From Amycolatopsis sp. GM8 (GTDB lineage Bacteria; Actinomycetota; Actinomycetes; Mycobacteriales; Pseudonocardiaceae), in assembly GCF_021653975.1 (NCBI RefSeq), contig NZ_JAJKFK010000003.1:868001-932000 (forward strand): a stretch of 64,000 bases of DNA. The letters are read 5' to 3'. This document shows, in pieces, positions 48,796-57,169 of this stretch. The position numbers were made by a program, and so were the translations under genes. Every line of letters starts with the position of its first letter. The first letter of the stretch is position 1. Under the pieces are notes generated by a model that worked only from the letters and a program-made list of their open reading frames with translations, was not told where the DNA came from and ran no database searches.

Positions 48796-49950
48796 TTAGT
48801 TGTAGATGCTCTTGAACTTTTCGGGCGTCAGCTGTCCCGACAGGATCGCGCTGGCGGGCAGTGTGGTGTCACACCTGGGCTGCTTGGCGCTGTCGAAGCT
48901 GTCCTCGTAGACCGGGATGTTGATGATGTCCGGTTCGTTGTCCGCGATGCCTTCCTTGGCGGCGACGGCCTTGCGCAGCGCGAGGCGCACCAGCCAGGTC
49001 CGGCTCGACACGGTCACGATGCCGAAATCCGGTTGCTGAGCGTGGATCTGCTGCCACTGGCAGGCGAACCCGTTGTTGTCGTTCGCCGTCCACAGTGGAA
49101 GCTTGCGGCCGGCCGCGGTGAACGCCCGCAGGCCGCCGACCGAACCGTCACCCGAGTCGGAGATGATCGCGTCGATCTTGGGGTACTTGGTCAGCAGGCC
49201 CGCGACGACCCGTTGCGTCTGCGCCGGGTTCCAGTCGGTGTCGACGGGAGTGCCCGGCTCGTTGAGCAGCTTGGCGTTCTTGCACGCCGGGTTGCTCGCG
49301 AACTCGTCCTCGACGCCCTTGATCTCCGTGGTGCTCTGGGTGTTGCCCGGCGTGCCGCCGAGGAACAGCACGTTGCCGCCCGCCTCGCCCAGGTGCTGGC
49401 ATGTCCAGCGCGCCCAGGTGTGCCCGTCGTTGATCGTGTTGTGGCCGACGAAGGTCGTGTAGTCGGTGCCCGGCGTGCCGCCCGGGTTCGCCGTCCACGG
49501 CACGACCGCGACCCCGGCCTGGTGCGCCTCCCGCAGTGTCGGCAGGAGCGCCTGCCCGGCGTCGGGGAACACGACGATCGCGTCCGCGCCCTGCGCGACG
49601 AGCGCCTTGATGTCACTGATCGCCTTCTGCGTGTTGTTCTGTGCGTCGGAGTACGGCATCACCGTCAGGTTCGGGCATTTGCCGGCCTCGTCCTCGAACT
49701 CCGCACGCGCGGTCTTGCGCCAGGCGTTGTCCCCCGTGCCATCGGCCAGCGCGACCTTCAACGGTTTCGTGCCACAGAACTCGGTGATCGACTTCAGCTG
49801 CGAGACCTCGCCGATCCGGCCCTTGTCGCTGTAGACCTGGTCGACGTTCGACGAGGTACCACCGCCTTTCGGGCTCGCGCAACCAGCGGCGGCGAGCGCG
49901 ACGGCGATCATCGAGCCGGCGGCCAGCGCGCGGCGTCGGGTGTTGACCAT
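48796..49950 (-). CDS. Sugar-type ABC transporter substrate-binding lipoprotein
   Basis: The 384-residue protein has a twin-Arg-like basic N-terminus and a lipobox (AAAGCAS, Cys near 24). The mature part is a periplasmic binding protein of the ribose/rhizopine class: KPLKVALADGTGDNAWRKTARAEFE (start of the first lobe), IKALVAQGADAIVVFPDAG, FVGHNTINDGHTWARW and IDAIISDSGDGSVGGLRAF. It delivers substrate to the fused transporter 14 bp downstream and the permease upstream. The ligand is not deducible. Confidence 0.92.
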   Translation of the reverse strand: MVNTRRRALAAGSMIAVALAAAGCASPKGGGTSSNVDQVYSDKGRIGEVSQLKSITEFCGTKPLKVALADGTGDNAWRKTARAEFEDEAGKCPNLTVMPYSDAQNNTQKAISDIKALVAQGADAIVVFPDAGQALLPTLREAHQAGVAVVPWTANPGGTPGTDYTTFVGHNTINDGHTWARWTCQHLGEAGGNVLFLGGTPGNTQSTTEIKGVEDEFASNPACKNAKLLNEPGTPVDTDWNPAQTQRVVAGLLTKYPKIDAIISDSGDGSVGGLRAFTAAGRKLPLWTANDNNGFACQWQQIHAQQPDFGIVTVSSRTWLVRLALRKAVAAKEGIADNEPDIINIPVYEDSFDSAKQPRCDTTLPASAILSGQLTPEKFKSIYN

Positions 49951-49972
49951 GGTGACTCCAATTTCCGGGGGA

Positions 49973-50983
49973 CTACTGGACAGGACGGGACGGGCGGAGC
50001 CGCCGGACGAGCGCGCCGAACGGCACCCGGCGAGCCACGACGGCCAGTGCGAGCACGGCCGCCTGCACGAGCAACTGGATCGACGTCGGCGCGCCGGCGG
50101 CGAGCACGACCTGGTTGAGCTGGGTCAGGAAGACCGCCGCGACGCCGGTCGCGACCGCGCTGCTCACCCCGCCGGTCAGGAGGCTTCCCCCGAGCACGAC
50201 GGCGGCGATGGTCGAGAGCTGGTAGCTGTTGCCGAGCAGGATGTCGGGGGTGCGCAGGTAGGCCGCCAGCAGCAGCCCCGCGACGGCGTACAGCAGCCCG
50301 GCGATGGCGTACGCGGCGATCCGGTAGCCCTCGGCGCGGATTCCGAGCAGCCGGGCCGCCGCCGGGTTCGCCCCGACACTCACGAACCGCCGTCCCGCGA
50401 CCGTCCGCCGCCGCAGCCACTGGGTCAGCCCGACCAGGATGACGGCGATGATCAGCAGGTTGGGCACGCCCAGCACGGAACCGGTCGCGAACGCGCTCAC
50501 GGCCGGGTTCGCGGACGCGGGGAACCCGTTCGAGATATGCAGCACGAACCCGATGAGGATCGCGTTCATCGCGAGCGTCACGACGAACGCGGCGATCCGC
50601 AACCGCACGACGAGCACGCCGACCACTCCGCCGGCGGCCGCACCGGCGAGCAGCCCGAGTACCGCCGACACCGCCAGCGGGAGCCCGGTCAGCGCCGGCA
50701 CCTTGGTCGCGAACAGGGCGGCCAGCGCCATCGCACCCGGCACCGAAAGGTCGATCCCGCCTTGGGTGATCACGAAAGCCTCGCCGAGCGCGGCGAGCAC
50801 CAGGATCGCGGCGAACGGCAACATCGAGCTGAGCGCGGAGCCGGAGAGGCTCCCGGGCGCGAGCACCGGGCTGACCGCGAACAGCGCCGCGGTCATCACC
50901 CACACCGGGACGAACGGCCCGCGCGGCAGCAGCCTCGGCCGTTGCCCGGCCCGTTGCCGGGGTTCGCGGAGGTCGACCGACAT
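49973..50983 (-). CDS. Sugar ABC transporter permease (RbsC-like)
   Basis: The 336-residue protein has eight to ten helices and the RbsC motifs AFVITQGGIDLSVPGAMALAA, VTLAMNAILIGFVLHISNG, and the late VVLGGSLLTGGVSSAVATG. AAAGGA precedes ATG 50983. Together with the permease half of the fused protein it would give the two channel subunits, a heterodimeric pore. It lies between the SDR and the binding protein in one leftward operon. Confidence 0.92.
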   Translation of the reverse strand: MSVDLREPRQRAGQRPRLLPRGPFVPVWVMTAALFAVSPVLAPGSLSGSALSSMLPFAAILVLAALGEAFVITQGGIDLSVPGAMALAALFATKVPALTGLPLAVSAVLGLLAGAAAGGVVGVLVVRLRIAAFVVTLAMNAILIGFVLHISNGFPASANPAVSAFATGSVLGVPNLLIIAVILVGLTQWLRRRTVAGRRFVSVGANPAAARLLGIRAEGYRIAAYAIAGLLYAVAGLLLAAYLRTPDILLGNSYQLSTIAAVVLGGSLLTGGVSSAVATGVAAVFLTQLNQVVLAAGAPTSIQLLVQAAVLALAVVARRVPFGALVRRLRPSRPVQ

Positions 50984-51015
50984 CGACGTGTCCTTTCTGT
51001 TGCGCCGTAAGGGAT

Positions 51016-51771
51016 TCACTGGGCGGTGTAACCGCCGTCGACGGCCACGTCGGCACCGGTGAGGAAGCTCGCCTGCGGGCTGAGCAGGAACGTGACGACC
51101 GAGGAGACCTCGGCCACCTCGGCCACCCGCCGCAGCGGATGCGCGGCCACGAGCGCACGTTCCGCGGCGGCCGGATCCTCTTGCGCAGCGAGGTAGGTCC
51201 GCAGCTGTTCGGTGCGCACGGAACCAGGGCTCACCACGTTGCAGCGCACGTCGTACGGCGCGTAGTCGACCGCGATCTGCCGGCTCAGCTGGCGCACCGC
51301 GCCTTTCGACGCGCAGTACGCCGGCTGGTTCGCCAGCCCGACCCGGCCGGAGATCGACGAGACGTTGACGATCGCGCCGCCCGAGCCCTGGGTGACCATC
51401 GCGCGGACCACGTGCTTGCAGGCCAGGAAGGTGCCGGTCGCGTTCACGTCGAGCACCCGGGTCCAGTCCGCCAGCGTGGTCTCGGTCAGCGGGCGGGCGC
51501 TCATCGTCGCCGCACACGTGACGAGGCCGTCGATCCGGCCCCAGGCGGCCACCGCCGCGGCCACGGCCCCCTCGACCGCGACCTCGTCGGTCACGTCCGC
51601 GCCGTGGGCGCGGGCCTGGTGCCCCTGGGCACGCAACTCGTCCGCGAGCCGCTCGGCTTCGCCGGCGCTCCGGTCGACCAGCAGCACGGGCCTGCCCGTG
51701 GCGGCGACCGCGCGGGCGACCGCCGCACCGATCCCACCGGCCGCGCCGGTGACCATGACCGCGTTCCGCAT
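51016..51771 (-). CDS. SDR-family dehydrogenase (sugar/polyol type)
   Basis: The 251-residue protein has VTGAAGGIG, a second-strand Asp (LLVDRS), the catalytic Ser in VNVSSISGRVGL, YCASKGA (Tyr and Lys) and the end FLTGADVAVDGG. TAGGGAA precedes ATG 51771. It heads the leftward transporter operon, so it probably oxidises the imported sugar or its lactol. The divergent promoter region carries two related operators. Confidence 0.92.
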   Translation of the reverse strand: MRNAVMVTGAAGGIGAAVARAVAATGRPVLLVDRSAGEAERLADELRAQGHQARAHGADVTDEVAVEGAVAAAVAAWGRIDGLVTCAATMSARPLTETTLADWTRVLDVNATGTFLACKHVVRAMVTQGSGGAIVNVSSISGRVGLANQPAYCASKGAVRQLSRQIAVDYAPYDVRCNVVSPGSVRTEQLRTYLAAQEDPAAAERALVAAHPLRRVAEVAEVSSVVTFLLSPQASFLTGADVAVDGGYTAQ

Positions 51772-51845
51772 CGCATGTTCCCTACGTCGTTGTTCACCGC
51801 TGACCTGCGGCGATGACATGCCGAATGCCGACGAGAGTGGCATGC

Positions 51846-51887
51846 GATATGTAGCATGTCAAGACTTCTATTGATATGTTGCATACA
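51846..51887. promoter_or_regulatory. Two repeats GATATGTWGCATR in the divergent promoter
   Basis: GATATGTAGCATGTC (51846-51860) and GATATGTTGCATACA (51873-51887) are direct repeats 27 bp apart. Each contains the palindromic core TATGTWGCAT(A/G). They lie between the SDR operon and the nitrilase operon in a locally AT-rich stretch. The likely binder is the GntR/FCD regulator encoded at the end of the rightward operon (55518-56231). Confidence 0.65.
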
Positions 51888-51918
51888 ACGTGCCACTATC
51901 ATTTCAACAGGAAGGGCG

Positions 51919-52788
51919 GTGGAACGGGACTTGAACCGGACAGACGGAACAGTGCGCATCGCGGTCGCTCAGCTCCCTTCGGCGGGGCCGGATCTCGACG
52001 CCAACCTCGCCGCGACGGTCGGCGCGATCGAACAGGCGAAGGGCGAGGATCTGATCGTCTTCCCGGAGTGCACGCTCAGCGGGTACCTGATCGACTCGCG
52101 CGCGGCCGCCGAACAGGTGGCGATCGGGTTGGGCGACCCGCGGATCGCGCGTCTGGTGGACGCCTGCCGCGCGGCTTCGGTCTTCGCCGTGGTCGGGTTC
52201 CTGGAGTCCGACAGCGGCGAGCTCTACAACTGCGCGGCCACGCTCGGACCGGATGGCGTGCTCGGCACGTATCGCAAGCAACACCTGCCGTACCTGGGCG
52301 CCGACCGGTTCGTCTCCCCCGGCCGCGATGGCGCGCCCCGGGTGGTCGAGACACCGGTCGGGAACGTCGGCGTGATGATCTGCTTCGATCTCCGCTTTCC
52401 CGAATCGGCGCGGGTTCTCGCACTCGAAGGCGCGGACGTCATCGCGATGCCCACGGCGTGGACGCTGCGCGCCACCTTCCTCGCCGAGCACGTGACCCGC
52501 GTGCGGGCACTGGAAAATCTCGTCTATCTCGCGGTGTCCGACCGGACCGGCAGTGAGAACGGCACGGAGTTCCTTGGGCAGAGCCAGATCGTGTCTCCGT
52601 CCGGCGAGGTGCTGCTGAACGCCGGGAAGGATTCGGGGGTGTTCGGCAGCGAAGTGGACATTTCCCGGGCACGGGACAAGAAACTGGTTTTCGCGGCGGG
52701 CGAGTACGAACTGGAAATCTTCGCGGAACGCAAACCGGCTCAGTATGCGGCGATCACCGAGGAGGACACGAGTCGTGTGCGGACCTGA
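51919..52788 (+). CDS. Carbon-nitrogen hydrolase (nitrilase superfamily)
   Basis: The 289-residue protein has the full catalytic set: Glu in IVFPECTLSG, Lys in YRKQHLPYLG and Cys in VMICFDLRFPESAR. These enzymes cleave amide or nitrile C-N bonds. The start is taken at GTG 51919 with AGGAAGG close by; an ATG at 51856 would place the start in the operator region and is less likely. It is the first gene of a rightward operon with a cyclase-family hydrolase, a dehydratase and a GntR regulator. Confidence 0.88.
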   Translation: MERDLNRTDGTVRIAVAQLPSAGPDLDANLAATVGAIEQAKGEDLIVFPECTLSGYLIDSRAAAEQVAIGLGDPRIARLVDACRAASVFAVVGFLESDSGELYNCAATLGPDGVLGTYRKQHLPYLGADRFVSPGRDGAPRVVETPVGNVGVMICFDLRFPESARVLALEGADVIAMPTAWTLRATFLAEHVTRVRALENLVYLAVSDRTGSENGTEFLGQSQIVSPSGEVLLNAGKDSGVFGSEVDISRARDKKLVFAAGEYELEIFAERKPAQYAAITEEDTSRVRT

Positions 52789-53749
52789 ACTGATCACCGA
52801 GGCCACCCGGCGGAAGATCGCCGCGTATGCCGCCGAATTCCGGAAAGTGAGCAGGAGCCCGTTCGGGCCGGACGACGAGATCGGCATGCTCAACCTGCTG
52901 TCCGCGGACCGGGCGCGCGAGGTCGTCCGCCGCGCCGACGGCGGCTCGGCGATTGACCTGTCCGTCGACCTGTTCATGGGCATGCCGTCGTGGGTCAAAG
53001 CCGGTGACCCGCCATTCCAGCAGTGGATGACCCACACACCGGCCGGCACGATCGTCGACGATCTGACCGGCGCCGGGCCGGCACAGAACCAGCTGGTGTC
53101 CTATTCCGGTGACGCGGTGTCGATGTACACGCACACCGGAACGCATATCGACACGCTCAACCATTTCGGCTACCACGGAGAGATCTGGAACGGGTTCGCC
53201 GCCGCTCAGCATCTGAGTTCCCGGCACTGGACCAAATGCGGCGCCGACAAGATCCCGCCCATCATCGGCCGCGGCGTGCTGTTCGACGTGGCCGCACTGC
53301 ACGGCGTGGACATGCTGCCCGGGAACTACGGGATCGGTGCTGACGATCTGCGGGAGACCCTGCGAAAACAGGGCACCACATTCTTCCCCGGCGACATCGC
53401 GCTGGTCCGGACCGGCCGGATGACCCAGTGGCCGGACCCGATGCGCTACATCGACAACAGCCCTGGCCTGAACCTGTCCGGGGCGCGGTTCCTGGCCGAG
53501 GCGGGCGCCGCCGTGATCGCGGGCGACAACTCCGCGCTCGAGCAGATGCCCGCCCAGGACCCGGAGAACTGGCAAGTGGTCCATACCTATCTGCTCGGCG
53601 AAGCCGGGGTGCCGATCATGGAGCTCGTCGACTGCGAGCAACTGGCGGCCGAGTCGCTGTACGAGTTCGCGTTCATCGGCGCCGGCCTGAAGATCCGCGG
53701 CGCGACCGGGGCCCCGATGCGCCCGCTCGCGATGCCGCTGTCCCAGTGA
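52775..53749 (+). CDS. Cyclase-family (kynurenine formamidase-like) metal hydrolase
   Basis: The 324-residue protein has the family motif HTGTHIDTLNHF (HxGTHxDxxxHF, metal binding) near residue 125 and the adjacent GVLFDVAALHGVDMLP. It is longer than kynurenine formamidases, like the group annotated cyclase family protein. The GTG start at 52775 is preceded by GAGGAGG and overlaps the nitrilase end by 14 bp. It probably hydrolyses a lactone or amide in the same pathway. Confidence 0.88.
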   Translation: MCGPELITEATRRKIAAYAAEFRKVSRSPFGPDDEIGMLNLLSADRAREVVRRADGGSAIDLSVDLFMGMPSWVKAGDPPFQQWMTHTPAGTIVDDLTGAGPAQNQLVSYSGDAVSMYTHTGTHIDTLNHFGYHGEIWNGFAAAQHLSSRHWTKCGADKIPPIIGRGVLFDVAALHGVDMLPGNYGIGADDLRETLRKQGTTFFPGDIALVRTGRMTQWPDPMRYIDNSPGLNLSGARFLAEAGAAVIAGDNSALEQMPAQDPENWQVVHTYLLGEAGVPIMELVDCEQLAAESLYEFAFIGAGLKIRGATGAPMRPLAMPLSQ

Positions 53750-53785
53750 CCAACCCACTGACCAACCTGCGAGTGAGGCGACTAC

Positions 53786-55480
53786 ATGTCTGAGCACGAG
53801 TCCACGTCCGCGGTCGACACGAGCCGGACCTCGTACGGCGACGAGGGGTTCAGCCGGTTCCTGCGCCGCGCGTTCCTGGCCTCCCGGGGCTTCGACGACG
53901 TGGACCTCGACCGGCCGGTGGTCGGCATCGCGGTGACCACTTCGGACTACAACACGTGTCACCGCGACATGCCGGCCCTGCTGCAGGCCGTGCGGCGAGG
54001 CGTGCTCGAAGCGGGCGGGCTGCCGATGGAGTTCCCGACGATCTCGCTCGGCGAGATCCTCACCTCCCCCACCACCATGCTGTTCCGGAACCTGATGGCG
54101 ATGGACACCGAGGAGATGATCCGGGCGCTGCCGATGGACGCGGCCGTGCTGCTCGGCGGCTGCGACAAGACCGTGCCGGCCCAGCTGATGGCCGCCGCGT
54201 CCTCGGACAAGCCGGTCCTGCTGGAGGTCGTGGGACCGATGATGACCGGCAGCTGGCGCGGCGAGCGGCTCGGCGCGTGCACCGACTGCCGCCGGCTGTG
54301 GGCGAACCACCGCGGTGGCGACCTCGACACCGCGGAGATCACCGAAGCCCGCAGCGAACTGGTGAGCACCGCGGGTACCTGCGCGGTGATGGGCACCGCC
54401 TCGACGATGGCGTGCCTGACCGAAACCCTGGGGATGATGCTGCCCGGCGGTGCCACCCCCGGCGCGTCCACCGGCGCCCGGCTGCGACACGGCGTCGCGA
54501 CCGGGCGCCGCGCCGTGGAGCTCGCCCGCGCGCACAGCCCGAAACCGCGGGAAATCCTCACCCGCGAGGCGTTCGAAAACGCGATCAAGGTCCTGGCCGC
54601 CGTCGGTGGTTCCACCAATGCGCTGATCCACCTGATCGCGGTGGCCCGGCGCGCGGGCGTCGACCTGGTGCTCAGCGACTTCGACACGATCGGCACGAAG
54701 ATCCCGCTGCTCGTCGACTGCAAGCCGTCGGGCAGCAACTACCTGGAGGACTTCCACCGTGCGGGCGGAATTCCGGTGCTGCTCAAGGAACTCGAACGAC
54801 ACCTGGACACCTCGGCGGTCGGGGTCGCCGGGCGGTCCCTCGCCGAGCTGATCGAGGACGTCCGCCCGCACCCCGGCACGCGGCCGGTGGTCCGGACCCT
54901 GGACGACCCGCTCGGCGCGCCCGGGGCGCTCGCGGTGCTCACCGGCTCGCTCGCCCCCGCCGGCGCGGTGATCAAGACCTCGGCGGCGACCCCGGACCTG
55001 TTGCAGCACACCGGACCGGCGTTCGTCGTGGACGCCGGGCAGGACATCGCCGCCATCCTCGACGACCCGGACCTCGACCTCACCCCGCAGCACGTGCTGG
55101 TACTGCGGATGGCAGGCCCGATCGCCGGCGGGATGCCCGAGGCGGGCGCGCTGCCGATTCCGGCAAAGCTCGCGCGCCAGGGCGTGCGCGACATGGTCCG
55201 CGTGTCCGACGGGAGGATGAGCGGCACCTCGTACGGAACCGTGGTCCTGCACTGCGATCCGGAAGCGGCGGCGGGCGGTCCCCTCGCCGCGGTCCGCAAC
55301 GGGGACCTCATCCGGCTGAACGTCCCGGCGCGGCGGATCGACCTGCTCGTCGACGAAGCCGAAGTGGCGAGGCGGCTGGCCGAGTTCACGCCCGCACCCT
55401 TGCCGGCGCGGGGCTGGCGGCGGCTTTACGCCGAAACCGTGCTGCCCGCCAGTGAGGGTGCCGACCTGTCGTTCTTGTAG
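53786..55480 (+). CDS. IlvD/Edd-family dehydratase (probable sugar-acid dehydratase)
   Basis: The 564-residue protein has the iron-sulfur cysteines of the family (NTCHRD near 56, LLGGCDKT near 127 and TAGTCAVMGTASTM near 200) and VGGSTNALIHL. The C-terminal beta barrel has TPDLLQHTGPAFV and VRVSDGRMSGTSYG. It removes water from a dihydroxy acid. With a sugar-type transporter and no branched-chain amino acid genes nearby, aldonate dehydration (arabonate/xylonate type) is more likely than IlvD function. Confidence 0.9.
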   Translation: MSEHESTSAVDTSRTSYGDEGFSRFLRRAFLASRGFDDVDLDRPVVGIAVTTSDYNTCHRDMPALLQAVRRGVLEAGGLPMEFPTISLGEILTSPTTMLFRNLMAMDTEEMIRALPMDAAVLLGGCDKTVPAQLMAAASSDKPVLLEVVGPMMTGSWRGERLGACTDCRRLWANHRGGDLDTAEITEARSELVSTAGTCAVMGTASTMACLTETLGMMLPGGATPGASTGARLRHGVATGRRAVELARAHSPKPREILTREAFENAIKVLAAVGGSTNALIHLIAVARRAGVDLVLSDFDTIGTKIPLLVDCKPSGSNYLEDFHRAGGIPVLLKELERHLDTSAVGVAGRSLAELIEDVRPHPGTRPVVRTLDDPLGAPGALAVLTGSLAPAGAVIKTSAATPDLLQHTGPAFVVDAGQDIAAILDDPDLDLTPQHVLVLRMAGPIAGGMPEAGALPIPAKLARQGVRDMVRVSDGRMSGTSYGTVVLHCDPEAAAGGPLAAVRNGDLIRLNVPARRIDLLVDEAEVARRLAEFTPAPLPARGWRRLYAETVLPASEGADLSFL

Positions 55481-55517
55481 CCTGTTTTCCTCGCCTGCCA
55501 ACGAAAGGGTTGTGCGC

Positions 55518-56231
55518 GTGAAGCCACTGTCCAGTGAGAGCTCGTCGCTGACCGAACAGGTCTTCGAACAGATCAGGGGCGCGATCCGGTCCGGCGAACT
55601 GGCGCCCGGCTCACTGCACTCCGTCGCGGACATCGCCGGTCAGCTGGGAGTGTCCCGCACGCCGGTCCGCGAGGCGCTCCTGCGGTTCGCGGCCAACGGC
55701 ATGGTCAAGTTCGAGCGCAGCCGCGGGGTGCGGATCCTCGAGCTGTCCATCAAGGACATCGAAGAGATCTACTCGCTGCGGCTGTTGCTCGAAGCGCCGT
55801 CGGCCTATCGCGCGGCGACGCGGATGAGCGATCGCGACCGCGCGGTCTTCAAGAAAGCGTTCGCCGGGATGCGCCGGGCAACGGAAACAAGCGACGAGCT
55901 CCTTTTCCAGAAACACGACTTGGTGTTCCACGACGCGATCGTGCGCGCGGCGGGCAACGACCGGGTCGTCGCGGTCGTGGCGAACACCCGCGCCCAGATG
56001 CACGCGCTGGGCCTGTCCACGACGAAGACCCGCACCCTCGCCGACATCCTCGCGGTACACGAGAAGATCTACGACGCCATCGTCGCGGGAAACCCGGAAG
56101 CCGCCGGCGAGGCGGTGCAGGATCATCTCATCGGGACCCTGACGATGATGGCCAAGCAGTCCCTCGACCCGGAGGACGCCGCGCAGTACGAGCCCCCGGT
56201 CACCCGCCTGAAAATCGTCCCCGAGAGCTGA
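55518..56231 (+). CDS. GntR-family regulator (FCD effector domain)
   Basis: The 237-residue protein has a winged helix (QIRGAIRSGELAPGSLH, QLGVSRTPVREALLRFAANGMV) and an FCD domain (IEEIYSLRLLLEAPSAYRAA, FHDAIVRAAGNDRVV, VHEKIYDAIVAGNPEAAGEAV) with His residues for metal or acid binding. GTG 55518 is chosen with AAAGGG 8 bp upstream; GTG 55512 is possible. It closes the catabolic operon and probably responds to the sugar acid, acting at the repeats 51846-51887. Confidence 0.9.
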   Translation: MKPLSSESSSLTEQVFEQIRGAIRSGELAPGSLHSVADIAGQLGVSRTPVREALLRFAANGMVKFERSRGVRILELSIKDIEEIYSLRLLLEAPSAYRAATRMSDRDRAVFKKAFAGMRRATETSDELLFQKHDLVFHDAIVRAAGNDRVVAVVANTRAQMHALGLSTTKTRTLADILAVHEKIYDAIVAGNPEAAGEAVQDHLIGTLTMMAKQSLDPEDAAQYEPPVTRLKIVPES

Positions 56232-56246
56232 AGCATCGCACCTTCC

Positions 56247-56309
56247 TCAACCAATGGGTTGATAATGCCGAGACGATGGTCTAACCTCGGTATTCAACCG
56301 AAGAGTTGA
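56247..56309. promoter_or_regulatory. Two ArsR-type palindromes upstream of the ArsR gene
   Basis: TCAACCAATGGGTTGA (56247-56262) is a perfect 6-bp inverted repeat with a 4-bp spacer. TCAACCGAAGAGTTGA (56294-56309) is a 5-bp inverted repeat with a 6-bp spacer, and both are 16 bp long. They are about 47 bp apart, the second ending 10 bp before the GTG start. Autorepression by the ArsR protein is likely. Confidence 0.75.
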
Positions 56310-56318
56310 GGACGACCG

Positions 56319-56684
56319 GTGGACGACAGTACGGATCAGCTCAACCGGGTGTTCGCGGCACTGGCCGACCCGACCCGGCGCGATCTGGTGGCCCGGCTGG
56401 CCGGCGCGGACGCGACCGTGGGCGAGCTGGCGGAGCCGTATGACATGAGCCTCCAGGCGATCTCGAAGCACGTGAAGGTGCTCCAGGACGCCGGCCTGGT
56501 GACCCGCAGCAAGAACGCCCAACGCCGGCCGGTGCACCTGGATGTGGAGGTGTTCGACCTGATGACGAAGTGGATCGAGCGCTATCGCCGGAAGGCCGAG
56601 GAGCGTTATCAGCGCCTCGACGCCCTGCTGGGCCGGCTGGCCGGCGACGAGGAACCCGAGCAAACCCCCAGAGAGGCAGGATGA
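56319..56684 (+). CDS. ArsR-family regulator (SmtB/YczG type, AHSA1-linked)
   Basis: The 121-residue protein has the ArsR winged helix: VFAALADPTRRDLVARL, TVGELAEPYDMSLQAISKHVKVLQDAGLV (helix-turn-helix, about 34-62) and a helical tail. There are no metal-binding cysteines, as in the subgroup paired with AHSA1/SRPBCC proteins. Start GTG 56319 after two matching palindromes. Its stop overlaps the next ATG (ATGA), so the SRPBCC protein is co-translated. Confidence 0.93.
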   Translation: MDDSTDQLNRVFAALADPTRRDLVARLAGADATVGELAEPYDMSLQAISKHVKVLQDAGLVTRSKNAQRRPVHLDVEVFDLMTKWIERYRRKAEERYQRLDALLGRLAGDEEPEQTPREAG

Positions 56685-57169
56685 CCATGACCAAGCACGA
56701 GACCGAGATCGTGGCGGACGAGAAGGTGCCGACGATCCAGATCATCCGCGAGTTCGACGCGGCCCCGGAGCAGGTGTTCCGCGCCCACATCGACCCCGAG
56801 CTCTACCGGCAATGGATCGGACCGCGCTCGGTGACCACGAGGATCACCAGATGGGACGGCCGCACCGGCGGCGCGTGGGCCTTCGCCAACGACCGGGGCG
56901 GCGAGGAGATCGCCTCCTTCTACGGCAGCTTTCACGAAGTGCGGCCCCACGAGCGGATCGTGTGGACCTTCACCTACGAAGGCGAGCCGGACTCGGTCGC
57001 GCTGGAGACACTGACCTTCGAGCGACTCGAAGGCGGGCGTACGCGACTGAAGGCGCTGAGCGTGGTGAAGGACTTCGAGACCCGTGACGGCATCCTGTCC
57101 AGCGGCATGGACGTCGGGGTCAATGAGGGCTACGACAAGCTCGACGAGCTGCTCACAAAGGGGGCCTGA
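56681..57169 (+). CDS. SRPBCC (AHSA1/CalC-like) protein
   Basis: The 162-residue protein has the START-like fold marks IIREFDAAPEQVFRAHIDPELYRQWIGPR, WDGRTGGAWAF (split over residues 22-75) and a long last helix (MDVGVNEGYDKLDELL). It binds a hydrophobic ligand; the role is not known. It is translated from the ArsR transcript by ATGA overlap and is followed directly by the next gene with no gap. ArsR-AHSA1 operons are common in actinobacteria. Confidence 0.9.
   Translation: MTMTKHETEIVADEKVPTIQIIREFDAAPEQVFRAHIDPELYRQWIGPRSVTTRITRWDGRTGGAWAFANDRGGEEIASFYGSFHEVRPHERIVWTFTYEGEPDSVALETLTFERLEGGRTRLKALSVVKDFETRDGILSSGMDVGVNEGYDKLDELLTKGA

Noticed and set aside
53786..55480. Biosynthetic dihydroxy-acid dehydratase (ilvD)
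   Set aside because: The neighbours are a sugar-type importer, SDR, hydrolases and a GntR regulator, with no branched-chain amino acid genes; a sugar-acid dehydratase is more consistent.
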